From NCBI GenBank assembly GCA_018672475.1, contig JABHFS010000117.1, positions 1-44,286 of the forward strand: a stretch of DNA of 44,286 nucleotides, written 5' to 3'. The position numbers and the translations under genes were made by a program. The notes beneath the pieces were generated by a model. That model worked only from the letters and a program-made list of their open reading frames with translations. It had not been told where the DNA came from and made no database searches. Origin of the DNA: Gemmatimonadota bacterium. Lineage in GTDB: Bacteria > Latescibacterota > UBA2968 > UBA8231. Positions 1 through 9,761 of the stretch are shown here, in pieces. Numbering within the stretch: position 1 is the first letter of the stretch; each line of letters opens with the position of its first letter.

Positions 1-39
1 TCGCACCGTCAACAGCGAAATGCAACGGCGACAAAAGCC

Positions 40-1219
40 ATGACATATACACTCGATTCGCACGGCGGCACAACCCAATTGAAGGGAAAGAGCACCGGCT
101 GGTTCCATCTGGAGAAACTGGACGGGCGCAGCTGGTTCATCACGCCAGAGGGTAACGCTTTTTTCCCAGTATCGCTGGCCCATATCTACACCGGCAACCG
201 TCAGCCGACAGTGCAAAAGCTTTACGACGGCGACAAGGATGTGTGGATTGAAAAGTGGTTCAGCCAGGTGCGGGCGCTCGGGTTTAACTGCGCACTTGCA
301 GGCGCGACAAGCCAGTGCCGGGACCCCGAGGGCTATGTAGAGGTCGAGAAGGTCGAGGCGCTGTTTCGCCGCGAATCGTTCCCCTACGCTGCCGGACTCT
401 TCCTGATCCCTCACCCCAACGAGCTGCCACAAGGTAAGGAACGCCCAGACATCTTCTCCTCCGCTTTATCAAGATTGGGTCGAAGAGTTAGTAGCTGGTG
501 TTTGCTCGCAGTACGCCGATGATCCACTGATGATGGGCTACTACTATGGTTTCGGCACCTTCATCAGACCGGAGAGCTGGATCGACTCCATACCGTCGCT
601 CGACAGCGACGCGCCAGTACCGGAAAACATCCGCAAAATGGCGGTTCACCTGTACCGCATAGTACACGATGCGATACGTCGGCATGAACGCAACCACCTG
701 ATCCTAGGACCTTATGTCAAAGAGCAGTCCTTCGACCTGAAAACTTGGGAGACTTTGGCGCCTTATGTCGACATGCTTTCGCCCCAGCACTTCAACCGCA
801 ATATCAGTTTCACCGAACAAAGTGCAACAACGGGCAGGGCCGTGCTCGTCTCTGATGAGGAGTCGGGCCATAATTTCGAATCAGCACGCCAAAATCCGCA
901 CAGTGTGACGTCCGAGCACAAAGGCCGCGTATACAGCTTGCTGCTCGACCGCCACTTGCGAGATGCGAACGTTTGCGGAGTCAATTTCTGCGCGACCCTC
1001 TACGACCTTGATGATGGTCCGCTGATGGATATGATGGGCATGATGGAAGGTCTGTATGACTGGGATGGCAACACAAAACCCGACCTGGTAGACGTCGTAA
1101 GGAAGGCCAACAGGGAAATATATCAACGCGCGATAGAGCCCTATCCGACTGATCAACTCGCCGAGTTGGATGAAAAACTGTGCCGCGCCAGAGATGAGGT
1201 CCACCAACACGTTCGTTAG
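40..1219 (+). pseudogene. Agarase-like TIM-barrel glycoside hydrolase, interrupted by one +1 frameshift
   Basis: The N-terminal part (40-460) has the pattern GWFHLEKLDGRSWFITPEGN followed by FFPVSLAHI, which is typical of agarase-like (GH-A clan) proteins that open with a sandwich strand leading into a TIM barrel. The reading frame breaks near 457-461 (tcctccg). Dropping one base restores DIFSPLYQDWVEELV and runs straight into the second part, whose first internal ATG is at 530 and which ends at 1219. That part contains GYYYG, LGPYVKEQ and SDEESGHNF segments expected of a sugar-cleaving barrel. The frame is open to the window edge upstream of ATG 40, and no good ribosome-binding site precedes it, so the true start may lie outside the window. 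Substrate is unknown; agar-type or other marine polysaccharides are only a guess. The shift may be a real mutation or an assembly indel. Confidence 0.6.
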
Positions 1220-1363
1220 TTGGCGGAGAAGGAAAAATAGCTGATCGCTTGCAAGGCAAGACCATCTCGAAGGTTAGCCAATATGTCGGTCGCGATAAAG
1301 ACGGATAACCGCATTGATGCGAAATGAAGCAACAATTAAAAGGGGTTGTTAACGCAGAAGCCC

Positions 1364-2512
1364 ATGGTAGACATTAAATTCCCGGGCAAGGCCAGCGACT
1401 TCCTAAAGGTCGCCACCGCCGCTGCCGCACGCGGTGACCTCACGGCCGTCGACTCGATCCTCGACGCGCGGCCCCAGTGGTTAAGCCGTACCGGCTCACA
1501 CGGCCGGACCATGTTGTGGGAGGCAGCGCATCGCGGCAAGCTCGCGATGGTCGAATACCTCGCCGCACGCGGCGCCGACATCAATGCCTGCGGCACGCAC
1601 TACACCCCCTACTTTGTCGAAGTCAGCTGTTATTGCATCGCCCGCTATAAAAAGCGCGACGACGTCGCCGATTTCCTGCTCGCACAAGGCGCCAAGACCG
1701 ACCTGCACACCATGGCCTTCCTCGGCGACAGGCAAGGTGCCGAAGACTGGCTGAAACGGCAGCCCGAATCACTATATGAAGGCCACCCACAACACACGAT
1801 GGGTGCCATGGAAGAAAGCGGTTTGGACTTCTACCTCGCGCCCGCGCCTTGGGCCACGCCCCTGTGTTACGCGCTGCGCGGCGGCGACGCCGAAACCGTT
1901 GAATTCCTCATCGGCCAAGGCGCCAAAATCAAAGGCTATGAAGACGATTTCTTTATCGCCGCCAACAACGACCTCGACAAGATTCGCCACTTGCTCAAGC
2001 ATGGCGCGGACCCCGGCAAACTACCGCCAATCCCCCCGGATGCAGGCGAACTCTTCGCACTCGCCTCCTCCTATGGCGCAAAAACGCCGGACACGGATAC
2101 CTACAGCGCAGAACTTGTATACCTGTGTCGGGGAGACCGAGGCGGAAACCCCGCCGAAGTAAAGCGACTGCTCGGCCTCGGCGCTGACATAGACTTTCAA
2201 GACAACAAAGGCAAAACAGCGCTGCATCGGGCGGCAAAAGCGGGTTTTGTCAAGACGATAGGTACCTTGTTAGACTATGGGGCTTGCGCTGACATTGCAG
2301 ACACCAATGGAGAGACCGCGTTGTTCGAAGTGGTGCATTCCACAATCAAGAACGACGAGAAAAGAAAAAGCGCCGCACACCTGCTGCTCAAAGCCGGCGC
2401 CGACCCGCTGCGCGCCGCGCGCAAAGGCAAGACGCCGCTAAGCGCCGCCAAATCGGCAAAAGGCCCGGTCGTCGAGCAGCTCGCAGAAATCATGCTACAG
2501 AGCATCGCATAG
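1364..2512 (+). CDS. Ankyrin-repeat protein
   Basis: The protein has about 382 residues made largely of ankyrin repeats, visible as recurrent patterns such as GRTMLWEAAHRGKLAMVEYL, then ARGADINA, LGADIDFQDNKGKTALHRAA and NGETALFEVV. There is no signal peptide or membrane segment, so it is probably a cytoplasmic protein-binding scaffold; its partner cannot be seen. An upstream TTG at 1346 is in frame, but ATG 1364 (MVDIKFPGKAS) is preferred because it begins the conserved-looking region. The ribosome-binding site is weak in either case. It lies 8 bases before a second ankyrin gene, so the two are probably co-transcribed and may be old tandem duplicates. Ankyrin proteins are common in host-associated bacteria, but nothing here shows export into a host. 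Confidence 0.85.
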   Translation: MVDIKFPGKASDFLKVATAAAARGDLTAVDSILDARPQWLSRTGSHGRTMLWEAAHRGKLAMVEYLAARGADINACGTHYTPYFVEVSCYCIARYKKRDDVADFLLAQGAKTDLHTMAFLGDRQGAEDWLKRQPESLYEGHPQHTMGAMEESGLDFYLAPAPWATPLCYALRGGDAETVEFLIGQGAKIKGYEDDFFIAANNDLDKIRHLLKHGADPGKLPPIPPDAGELFALASSYGAKTPDTDTYSAELVYLCRGDRGGNPAEVKRLLGLGADIDFQDNKGKTALHRAAKAGFVKTIGTLLDYGACADIADTNGETALFEVVHSTIKNDEKRKSAAHLLLKAGADPLRAARKGKTPLSAAKSAKGPVVEQLAEIMLQSIA

Positions 2513-2520
2513 GGACACAC

Positions 2521-3687
2521 ATGAGCGGGACGACCGTCGAATGCCTAGAATCGTTAACGTGCGCGACCTGCGGCGAAAAAAAACCGACGAGCTATTTTCA
2601 CCAACGCGCACGCTCGAAAACCGGTTACGCACCCAGTTGCCGCCCTTGTATAAACAGGAAGCGCCGAAACAAAAAGAATGCACCCGCCGGTGACAGCTCT
2701 CGGTTGAAAACACTGGTGAAAAAAGGCGACCTGCAAAACCTGCAAAACCTCATTGAACAGACCGCCACCCGTTCTTTCAACTCATTGCTGAAAACTTGCG
2801 TAACACCCTATATTTCTTTCCCCAAAACAGCAGCGCACCCCGAAGTCGCCCGCTACCTCATAGAGCAAGGTGCCGATCCGAACGCCCGCGGTCGCGAGGG
2901 AGAAAGTATGCTCTGCCTCGCCGCGAGCGCAGGGCAGCCCGCGTTGGTCAACGCACTGGTCGATCATGGCGCAAGAGTCGACTTCTTCAGCGCCGCCGCG
3001 ATATTGGATTTGACCGCAGTCGAGAACGCCCTAGGCGAGCCGTCCCAGGCCACGGCAATCGACAACACCGGAAGAACCGGATTGCACTATTGCGCCGGAT
3101 CAGCGTTAGGCCACACTACAACAACGCATCACAAACAACAGTTGGCCATTATCGACAGGCTATTGCACGCCGGAGCCGAGCCGAATGCCGAAGTGGATAT
3201 CGGCATAGCCGTCACGCCACTGGTCGCCTGCTGTCAGAGCGCAGGCACCGTCGCCGTCGTGCACGCGCTGGTACGAGGGGGCGCCGACCCCAACCAGCAA
3301 CAGGTACTGCGGTCGGCGCTACGTCATTGTAAAAACAGACGCAACCCGGAAAACTCCATCGCCGACGCGTTAATAAAATCCGGCGGCCTAGTCGACGCGC
3401 TGATCGACGAGCAGAACAGAACGTGCCTGCACCTCTACAGCCACCACGAAGAAATACAGGCCGTACACTGGCTATTAGATGCCGGTGCCTCCGTGCACGC
3501 CCGCACCAAGGACGGCCGCACTCCCTTGCATCTAGCGGCAGACCGCAACAACAACACGATGGTCTGTACGCTTTTGCTCGCGCACGGGGCGAATAGCGAG
3601 GCTATAGACACACTGGGCAAAAGACCCGTAGATTACGCACGGGAAAACCACAAGACAAAAATCATCGCGCTGCTCGACAGACAATAA
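2521..3687 (+). CDS. Ankyrin-repeat protein with N-terminal zinc-ribbon-like domain
   Basis: The protein has 388 residues. The first ~50 hold a four-cysteine module, C14-x2-C17 and C40-x2-C43, followed by a basic stretch (RKRRNKK). This is the spacing of small treble-clef or zinc-ribbon domains found next to HNH and other nucleic-acid-binding proteins. From about residue 80 on the sequence is ankyrin repeats (VARYLIEQGADPNARGREGE, GRTGLHYCAG, GRTPLHLAADRNN, AIDTLGKRPVDYA). It starts 8 bases after the preceding ankyrin gene with a modest AGGG ribosome-binding site. The zinc module plus basic patch suggests binding to DNA, RNA or a protein partner, but the function is unknown. The architecture itself is clear. 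Confidence 0.82.
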   Translation: MSGTTVECLESLTCATCGEKKPTSYFHQRARSKTGYAPSCRPCINRKRRNKKNAPAGDSSRLKTLVKKGDLQNLQNLIEQTATRSFNSLLKTCVTPYISFPKTAAHPEVARYLIEQGADPNARGREGESMLCLAASAGQPALVNALVDHGARVDFFSAAAILDLTAVENALGEPSQATAIDNTGRTGLHYCAGSALGHTTTTHHKQQLAIIDRLLHAGAEPNAEVDIGIAVTPLVACCQSAGTVAVVHALVRGGADPNQQQVLRSALRHCKNRRNPENSIADALIKSGGLVDALIDEQNRTCLHLYSHHEEIQAVHWLLDAGASVHARTKDGRTPLHLAADRNNNTMVCTLLLAHGANSEAIDTLGKRPVDYARENHKTKIIALLDRQ

Positions 3688-3737
3688 AACGGATACCGAG
3701 TGACGGGTACCGCCTCTTTACTGAAATGAAATAAACG

Positions 3738-4184
3738 ATGAAAATATGGGTCGACGCGGACGCGTGTCCGGTCGTTATAAAGGAAATCCTCTACCGGGCA
3801 GCGGACCGCACCGGCGTACTGGTAACGCTGGTCGCCAACAAAGCGTTGCGCATCCCGCGCTCGGACCATATCGCGATGCTGCAAGTCGATTACGGTTTCG
3901 ACGTCGCTGACAACGAGATCGTCAAAAGGCTTAGCTCCGGCGATCTCGTCATCACCGCCGATATTCCCCTGGCGGCGGAAGTCATCGGCAAGGGCGGCTT
4001 GGCCCTCGACCCGCGCGGCGAGCTTTATACCGAGGAAAATATCGGCCCGCGACTGAATATAAGGGACTTTATGGACACCCTGCGCACCGGCGGTGTCGAG
4101 ACCGGCGGGCCACCGGCCTTGAGCCAAAGCGACCGCAACGAATTCGCCAACCACCTCAATGAGCTATTGAGCAAAAACGCATAG
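3738..4184 (+). CDS. yaiI: YaiI/YqxD family protein (UPF0178, DUF188)
   Basis: The 148-residue protein begins [16 protein letters not shown], the hallmark of the UPF0178 family, followed by [12 protein letters not shown], the [11 protein letters not shown] segment and [14 protein letters not shown]. Length and motif order match the family (about 150 residues). The fold is PIN-like, with conserved aspartates in VDAD and TADIPLA that could bind a metal, so a nuclease-like role has been proposed for the family, but its biochemical function is not established. It stands alone, about 50 bases after the ankyrin pair and well separated from the next gene downstream. Confidence 0.93.
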   Translation: MKIWVDADACPVVIKEILYRAADRTGVLVTLVANKALRIPRSDHIAMLQVDYGFDVADNEIVKRLSSGDLVITADIPLAAEVIGKGGLALDPRGELYTEENIGPRLNIRDFMDTLRTGGVETGGPPALSQSDRNEFANHLNELLSKNA

Positions 4185-4480
4185 GACAGATCTTAAAAGC
4201 CTTCGACGAGCCATAGGAGAACCACCATAAAAACCTACAGCGCCACCGCCATGATCAACGCCGTGCCGTAGGCCATCTGGTATTTGCTCACCAACGCGCC
4301 CTCTTGAACCGATTAGAACTCTACCGTCGACAACGTTGAAGACACCCAGCGCCCCCAGCGGGCAGATCGCGGTACACGCCAAGCTCAGCAAATTTGTGCC
4401 GGCCCAGGGCCCGATCAATGACGACGATGTCTTCGAGCCTCGCCGACGCCCTAGTACCCACGCAACACAGGAGCCCCGCC
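4185..4480. other. Non-coding or degraded spacer
   Basis: Some 296 bases lie between the YaiI-like gene and the RidA-like gene. Forward translations give short open pieces with stops (for example AIWYLLTNAP near 4270) and the reverse strand is open without a recognisable protein. Neither looks like a real gene. It may be the remains of a small membrane protein gene, but this cannot be shown from the sequence. Confidence 0.35.
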
Positions 4481-4873
4481 ATGCCCGACCGTAAAGCACA
4501 CAACCCCGACTGGCCCTGGGCCGAGAAGTTCCGCATCTCGCAAGCCGTGCAGGTAGGCGACACCATACACGTCTCCGGCCAGGGCCCGCTCGACCCGGAA
4601 GGTAATCTCGTCGGCGATGATATGGCCGCGCAGTCGCGTCAGGTCTTCGCCAATATCCGCGCCGTACTCGCCGAGGCCGGCGCGACCATGGACGACGTGG
4701 TCAAAATCACCTGTTTTATAACCGACACCAGCCGCTACGCCGAATACTCTGCCGCCCGCGCCGAAGCCTTCCCCAACAATGTCCCCGCCAGTTCCACCGT
4801 CACCGTCGCCGACCTGGTATTGCCCGGCATGCTCGTTGAGGTAGAAGCCTTGGCGGTCTTGGGCAGCGCTTAA
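4481..4873 (+). CDS. RidA family protein (enamine/imine deaminase family)
   Basis: The protein has 130 residues. ATG 4481 is chosen because an ACAGGAG ribosome-binding site lies just upstream and the family begins here (NPDWPWAEKFRISQAVQVGD); the longer open frame to 4394 adds nothing conserved. Family landmarks are the VSGQGPLDPEGNLVGDD strand-turn, QSRQVFANIRAVLAEAGATM, DDVVKITCFITD and the C-terminal PASSTVTVADLVLPGMLVEV. RidA proteins hydrolyse reactive enamines/imines from PLP enzymes; many relatives in catabolic clusters have other, undetermined roles. The arginine after PASST that RidA uses to hold the substrate is not obvious here (PASSTVTV), so this may be one of the non-deaminase subfamilies. 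Confidence 0.9.
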   Translation: MPDRKAHNPDWPWAEKFRISQAVQVGDTIHVSGQGPLDPEGNLVGDDMAAQSRQVFANIRAVLAEAGATMDDVVKITCFITDTSRYAEYSAARAEAFPNNVPASSTVTVADLVLPGMLVEVEALAVLGSA

Positions 4874-4896
4874 ATCTTTACAATAAGGACACTGTG

Positions 4897-5211
4897 ATGG
4901 ATCCAGGTATATTCATCTTCCTCGTTATGCTGCTCTCCGCCCTACCGCTCTATATCATCGCCTATTTGATCGGCGTCAAAAAACGCGTCGGCCTGATCGC
5001 GGGCAGCGCCCCCGACCGCATCACCAACAAGACCGGTCTAGCCCACTGGGTAGGGTTGCTAATCTTTATGATCGGCGTGGTGATCGTGCTAATGGGCTTA
5101 GGGATTTGCTTTTTTATTGGCAAAGCGCTGACCATCACTTTAGCCGGTGTCGTGCTGATCACGGTCCTGATCATCACCCTAGTCGTCGGCATCCAACGAT
5201 ACGTCACCTAA
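4897..5211 (+). CDS. Small membrane protein, DUF3784-like
   Basis: The protein has 104 residues and three hydrophobic segments: about residues 4-24 (IFIFLVMLLSALPLYIIAYL), 48-70 and 74-97. Between the first two is a conserved-looking loop, GVKKRVGLIAG followed by APDRITNKTGLAHWVG, which matches the general layout of DUF3784-type membrane proteins (loop IAGY...DK..G...G). GTG 4894 is possible, but ATG 4897 sits 7 bases after an AAGGA ribosome-binding site. Function is unknown. It follows the RidA-like gene by 23 bases, so co-transcription is likely. Confidence 0.7.
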   Translation: MDPGIFIFLVMLLSALPLYIIAYLIGVKKRVGLIAGSAPDRITNKTGLAHWVGLLIFMIGVVIVLMGLGICFFIGKALTITLAGVVLITVLIITLVVGIQRYVT

Positions 5212-5276
5212 CAGATAGCCAAACACCGCACTAAAGCATTGCCAAGGTCTACTCGGGGTCTATTGTTCTGCGTATA

Positions 5277-5412
5277 ATGGAACCCAACAAACCCGCCAAA
5301 CTCTTCAGCCGCCATTTCGTCCCACTTTGGCAAGGCCAGTTCGTCGGCCGAATCGGCCCCCAAGCCTTCCCCATCGCCATGATGTGCTCAATCAAACACG
5401 TCAGCGGTGTCG
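5277..5412 (+). pseudogene. Remnant of the N-terminus of a major facilitator superfamily transporter
   Basis: Frame 5277 encodes LFSRHFVPLWQGQFVGRIG, then PQAFPIAMMCSIKHVSGVAS. This is very close to the conserved first helix of MFS_3-type permeases (F..FVLLWQGQLVS.LG.QAF.IA...W). The similarity stops near 5410, and the following 260 bases hold no transporter sequence in any frame. The rest of the ~400-residue protein is missing, so this is a relic. The stretch 5413-5672 shows only short open frames with no recognisable content. Confidence 0.65.
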
Positions 5413-5672
5413 CCTCCGCCCCGCGTCGGGCTCACAGCTCACATCAATCTCATCGGCGAATTTTTCAAAAAAGGGCTGGCTCTGCAAACGCGCCTTGGCC
5501 TCTCCGTCAGCCAAATGCACTGTCTGAACGACACCTCGTCAGGCGTTAGCAAGACAAAAGCAGAAGATCACTTCGTTTATGGGGGGTATTTGCCTGTTTT
5601 GACGAAGGCTTTTTTCACCTACAGCAGTGACCGCTTGAATTACCCTTCCCCCATAGCTACCTTTAGCCCACC

Positions 5673-6503
5673 ATGCCAAAACAACAAAGACTAACCGACG
5701 AAATATTCGACGCGCTCTCAACACGCGGCTACGCCATCGTGCACAACTATCTGCCCGAAGCCCGGCGCGCGGAAATGGCCGCCGCCCTGCGCCGCATTCT
5801 AAAACCTTGGGACGAAATAAAAGCCGACCCGCCCGAAGCGCTTACCGACGCCTACTACTTCCCCTATCCCGAGCAATGCCTCAACCACGCCATCATCGAT
5901 CGCGAAGCCATTGCCTTTGCCCAACGCTGGCTCGGCACCGAACACATCTACTACCGACCCGGCTTGGGTCTGGTCACCTATCCAGGCCGCAAAAACGGAA
6001 CATTCCACATCGACAATGGCAATAACTCGCTGCTGCCGCCGACCACGTCAGACCACCACCACAGCCAACTCAATTTCTGGTTTTGCCTCGAAGACGTCGA
6101 CGAAGACCAGGCACCGACCCTCTTTGTCGACGACGACGACGGCCAGCACCGAGATCCGGCCAGAGCCGAAGCCATGGCCGCCCCCGGCGGCTCGGTGGCC
6201 ATTTTTCACAACTATTCCTGGCACGCCGCCAGCGATTACCTGCGCGCCGACGGCCAGCGCTATATCTGGAAATTCGCCTATGGCCGCGCCGACCACGACT
6301 GGGAAGGCGCCGCGCACTACACGCACGTCGGACAAGACCCGCATTTCCGCGAATTTATCGCCGAGCTACCCGCCACCGACCGCCAGCTCTTCCGCTTCCC
6401 CGCCCCCGAACACCCCTACTACACCCGCCAGACGCTCGCCGCCTTAGAAGAGCAATATCCCGGATGGAACGCACGCGGTGAATACCGGGCACACGACGAA
6501 TAA
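5673..6503 (+). CDS. Phytanoyl-CoA dioxygenase (PhyH) family protein
   Basis: The protein has 276 residues, the usual size for bacterial PhyH proteins: Fe(II)/2-oxoglutarate oxygenases with a double-stranded beta-helix. The facial triad is visible as H112-x-D114 (GTFHIDNGN) and the distal H184 in NYSWHAAS, with R196 a candidate for binding 2-oxoglutarate. The N-terminal helix TRGYAIVHNYLPEARRAEM is typical. Unusual is a very acidic DDVDEDQ/VDDDDG patch around residues 141-157. The start follows the family N-terminus; no strong ribosome-binding site is seen. It stands alone, with no obvious operon partner. The substrate cannot be predicted; family members hydroxylate small molecules as well as acyl-CoAs. 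Confidence 0.88.
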   Translation: MPKQQRLTDEIFDALSTRGYAIVHNYLPEARRAEMAAALRRILKPWDEIKADPPEALTDAYYFPYPEQCLNHAIIDREAIAFAQRWLGTEHIYYRPGLGLVTYPGRKNGTFHIDNGNNSLLPPTTSDHHHSQLNFWFCLEDVDEDQAPTLFVDDDDGQHRDPARAEAMAAPGGSVAIFHNYSWHAASDYLRADGQRYIWKFAYGRADHDWEGAAHYTHVGQDPHFREFIAELPATDRQLFRFPAPEHPYYTRQTLAALEEQYPGWNARGEYRAHDE

Positions 6504-6607
6504 CACCGAGTACCGCACACCTCAGCCCTCTCCTCCAAGCAACAAGGGCACCAACAGAATAAGCAGCCCACTTACCGTCAACGCCGCATAACAGACTCGC
6601 CGCAAGT

Positions 6608-8345
6608 TCATTGTTCCCCCTCCGTCACCCGTTTGATCTCCACTTCCTTCGTCTGTGGATGAACCGACGCATAGTAGATCGGCGTTTCGCCGCTGGCAAC
6701 CCACTGCTGGATACGGGATATTTTTGACTGCCACATCTCCTCGCGTATCTGCCGCAACAACTGTCTGTTTTCCGAAGCCGGGATCGGCGTATAGACCGAA
6801 CGCCGCCACGTCAAATAAGTAACCCAATGATAGGGCTGCATCTTGTTTAAAACATGGTCCTCGTAGAGCACAAAGCCGTCCGCGAGCACTTCCGCCTCAA
6901 TCCGCCGCGCCAAAGCCACTCCCTCCTCTGAGACCGAGCGCAACCCCGCCAGTCGCACAACCTCCGGAACCGACGCCAACACAACGACCACGACCACCGC
7001 AGCGATTAGCATGTCAGCCCGCAGCGAAAACCGCCGAGCCCCTATCGCAATAAGCTCCGCCAGCGCGTAGCCCGCATAGATTGCCAGTGGATAGGCCAAC
7101 AAGGTCATAAAACGCGAGGGCGTAAAGGCGGTAAACTCTTCGTCGAAAATCAAATAAGCCGCAAAGCGATATCCATAACCTAACAGGCCAAAACCCAAGG
7201 CCAAGGCCGCAAACCAGCTCAACAAAAAGCCACCGCGCACATCATCTGCACGCTGCATCGCCAACAAAAACCCGAGCAACCCCAAAACCAGCGCAACCGG
7301 CCCAAGATCCGTGGCGACCTGCCAACCGGTCTTCAAGTCCTCGTCGTAAAAGTGCAACACGTCGGTATGGCCCAACTCACCGAAGTGCCCGACTACATAG
7401 GGGCCTATATAAAAGGCGTAAACGAGCAAGGTCAGCGGCCACAACCGCAATATCCAAACCCGCAACACACCATCCACCCGTCCGACATAAGAAGCCGCGA
7501 TATAAAACCCCAAGACCCAGGTCGCGATCAACCCGCTCAAATGGTGCGCCATCACCAGACCGCCATAACACAACACGGCCAACGCCGTGCCCCGGCGACT
7601 GCGGTCGGTCAGTCCCATCCAGATGATGGCCAAAAAGAATAACGCGCCCAGCTCGGTCGGCAGCCCGCCCCATTGGTAATAGCTGGAAAAACTTCCATGC
7701 GAGCAAAGAAACTCATAGACCAGCAACGCCAAAACACCGGCTCGCAAATCGCCAAAAATCGCCAGCGCTAAGCGCAAGACCAGCAGCCCGGCCAATGGCT
7801 GAAACACTAGATGGAGAATCTGGAACGTGATATGAGCCGGTTGCCCCGACCACTGCGAGACCAAGGCGATAAACACGTGCAGCCCCTGCGTATAATTGAC
7901 AGGTATCGGTTCGAATGGCCGCCAGTCAGTACAGAGCGCATTGCTTTCGAGGATCTTACGCGCCAGAATCAAGTGGAAAGTCGGGTCCCAACCAAGGGGA
8001 TACTCCAGCGAAAATACGGGCCAGGCTTCAGCAAGCAGCACCAGCGCCAAAACGAGCGTTATCCACCAGGCCCCCGAAGACCAGCGGACCTCTACCATAT
8101 ATCCACCGCGCGCCAAAAGAATACTCAACACACAAACCGCCGTATACAAACCCCAGTACAGGTCCAATCGACCGAACATCGCCAGCACATAAGCCAACGC
8201 AAACCGTCGCCGCCAGCCCTCCGAGCACACCGGCCAGCAACCGATCGTAAAAGCCATACGTCGCAAAGACCCGCAGCCCAATAAACGCCCAGGGCAACAA
8301 TAGCCCCCAAACCACCGCCAACGCCGCCAGTTTATCCATCACCAT
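6608..8345 (-). pseudogene. Polytopic membrane protein, GT-C glycosyltransferase-like, with one +1 frameshift
   Basis: The main frame (start side 8281, end 6608) encodes many hydrophobic helices and the luminal-loop pattern EYPLGWDPTFHLILARKI, like the acidic first loop of GT-C type transferases that use lipid-linked sugars. A second frame from ATG 8345 (MVMDKLAALAVVWGLLLPWA) supplies the missing first helix and joins near 8213-8220 at a GGAGGG run. Removing one G gives AGVLGGWRRRFALAYVLAMF. So the gene was one protein of about 578 residues. The C-terminus (IREEMWQSKISRIQQWVASG) is soluble. The shift may be real or an assembly indel. A neighbour link to the DsbA-like gene is not evident, since that gene is divergent. 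Confidence 0.6.
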
Positions 8346-8643
8346 AGAGTTTACTTCGGCTCCCGATAGAGATCCTCGTCGCCGAAGCAAACCTCGTTGC
8401 GTAACCCTTTGTCTTTTTTAGCCATACAATATCTCAGTGCTTGTTCCTCTTGTTCGCATAGTATTTCCATTCACCGCACTCCCCATGGTTTGTAATTATC
8501 CGATAGAGGGCGATAAGAACAATCGCTAAATTTCAAGAAACGCATCGTATGCAACCGCAACTTCGACAAGCTATTATGGTTTGTCTATTTTAAACAGAAT
8601 AATCGACACGCCTTTACAACATAAAGAGGAGCAAGTCCCCCCC

Positions 8644-9660
8644 ATGGCGCGCATCCCTAAATCAATCCCCGGCCTAAAGCCCCTAATCCTCCTGCTGGTA
8701 ACCGGCCTGCTCATCGCCACGGCCTCCGCTGAGCCTGCCGCCGTCATCGGTGAAACAACCATCACATACCAAGCCCTAGAACAACACGTCAAAGGCCAGC
8801 TGCTCAGACTAGAACAAGAGCGCTACGAAATCCTCCGCGCCGGACTCTACGAATTGATCGGCGATCAGCTTATCGCGCTGGCCGCCGAGGCCAAAGACCA
8901 GACCTCCGAACAGTTTTTGGCCGACGAAGTCGAAAGCAAAGTCGCCCAGCCCGATTCCGCGCAGATTCAGGAGGTCTACAATTCGAATAAAAAGCACTTC
9001 GCCGACACGCCCATCGACGAGGCCATACAAGAAGTTACGGAATATCTCGTCGGGCAATCCAAACAGAGACGTTATCGGGAAGTACTGGCGGCTCTGGAAG
9101 AACAATACGCGCCGCGCGTGAGTCTACGCCCGCCGGTCCTGGAAGTCGGCACCGGCGGCAGGCCCTCGCTCGGCGACGCCTCAGCACCAATCACCCTAAT
9201 CGAATTCTCCGATTACGAGTGCCACTACTGCAAAACCGCCGAGCCGGTCATCCGTGAAGTTCTCGAAGCCTACGGTGACAAAGTGCATTTCGTCTACCGC
9301 GACTATCCGCTCGACTTCCACGCAAATGCCCGCCCCGCCGCGCAGGCAGCCCGCTGCGCCGAGCAACAAGGGCAGTTTTGGGCCTATCACGAAAAGCTGA
9401 TGGCCAGCGAAGACCTACACCAAGAGCAATACCAAGCCATCGCCGACGAGGTTGGTATAGAGCGCGCGAAGTTCGACGCGTGCCTGACATCGAACGATTT
9501 TAGCGAGGCGATCGACCGCGATATCGCCGATGGGGAGGCCGTCGGAGTCAGCGGCACACCGGCCTTTTTCATTAATGGCCGCATGATCAGCGGCGCGCAG
9601 CCCTTTGCACGCTTCAAAGAACTGATCGACGAGGAGCTCGAGCGGATTGCGGGCGAGTGA
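8644..9660 (+). CDS. Exported DsbA-like thiol oxidoreductase with SurA-like N-terminal region
   Basis: The protein has 338 residues. A signal peptide is clear (KPLILLLVTGLLIATASAEP, cleavage near residue 29). ATG 8644 is chosen over the TTG at 8581 because it directly starts the signal sequence and follows a GAGGAG ribosome-binding site. Residues ~32-160 form a helical region like the N-terminus of SurA/PpiC chaperones (VIGETTITYQALEQHVKGQL). From ~165 there is a thioredoxin fold of the DsbA type: SDYECHYCKTAEP with C193-x-x-C196, FVYRDYPLDFHANARPAAQA and the cis-proline loop VSGTPAFFING. It probably forms or shuffles disulfides in exported proteins. Fusion of a chaperone-like arm to DsbA also occurs in other environmental bacteria. 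Confidence 0.9.
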   Translation: MARIPKSIPGLKPLILLLVTGLLIATASAEPAAVIGETTITYQALEQHVKGQLLRLEQERYEILRAGLYELIGDQLIALAAEAKDQTSEQFLADEVESKVAQPDSAQIQEVYNSNKKHFADTPIDEAIQEVTEYLVGQSKQRRYREVLAALEEQYAPRVSLRPPVLEVGTGGRPSLGDASAPITLIEFSDYECHYCKTAEPVIREVLEAYGDKVHFVYRDYPLDFHANARPAAQAARCAEQQGQFWAYHEKLMASEDLHQEQYQAIADEVGIERAKFDACLTSNDFSEAIDRDIADGEAVGVSGTPAFFINGRMISGAQPFARFKELIDEELERIAGE

Positions 9661-9761
9661 ACAGCAGACCCCACTGCCGATATTCTGCGCTGCATCTTGA
9701 CAGCTTGCGACGAACCACTTTGACTGTTGCGTATAAACGGACATAACACACGGAGACCTAC

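Noticed and set aside
4164..4499. Ferredoxin-like CTAICPLGAL segment on the minus strand
   Set aside because: A single chance-looking motif without the other cysteines expected, in a frame that overlaps two genes.
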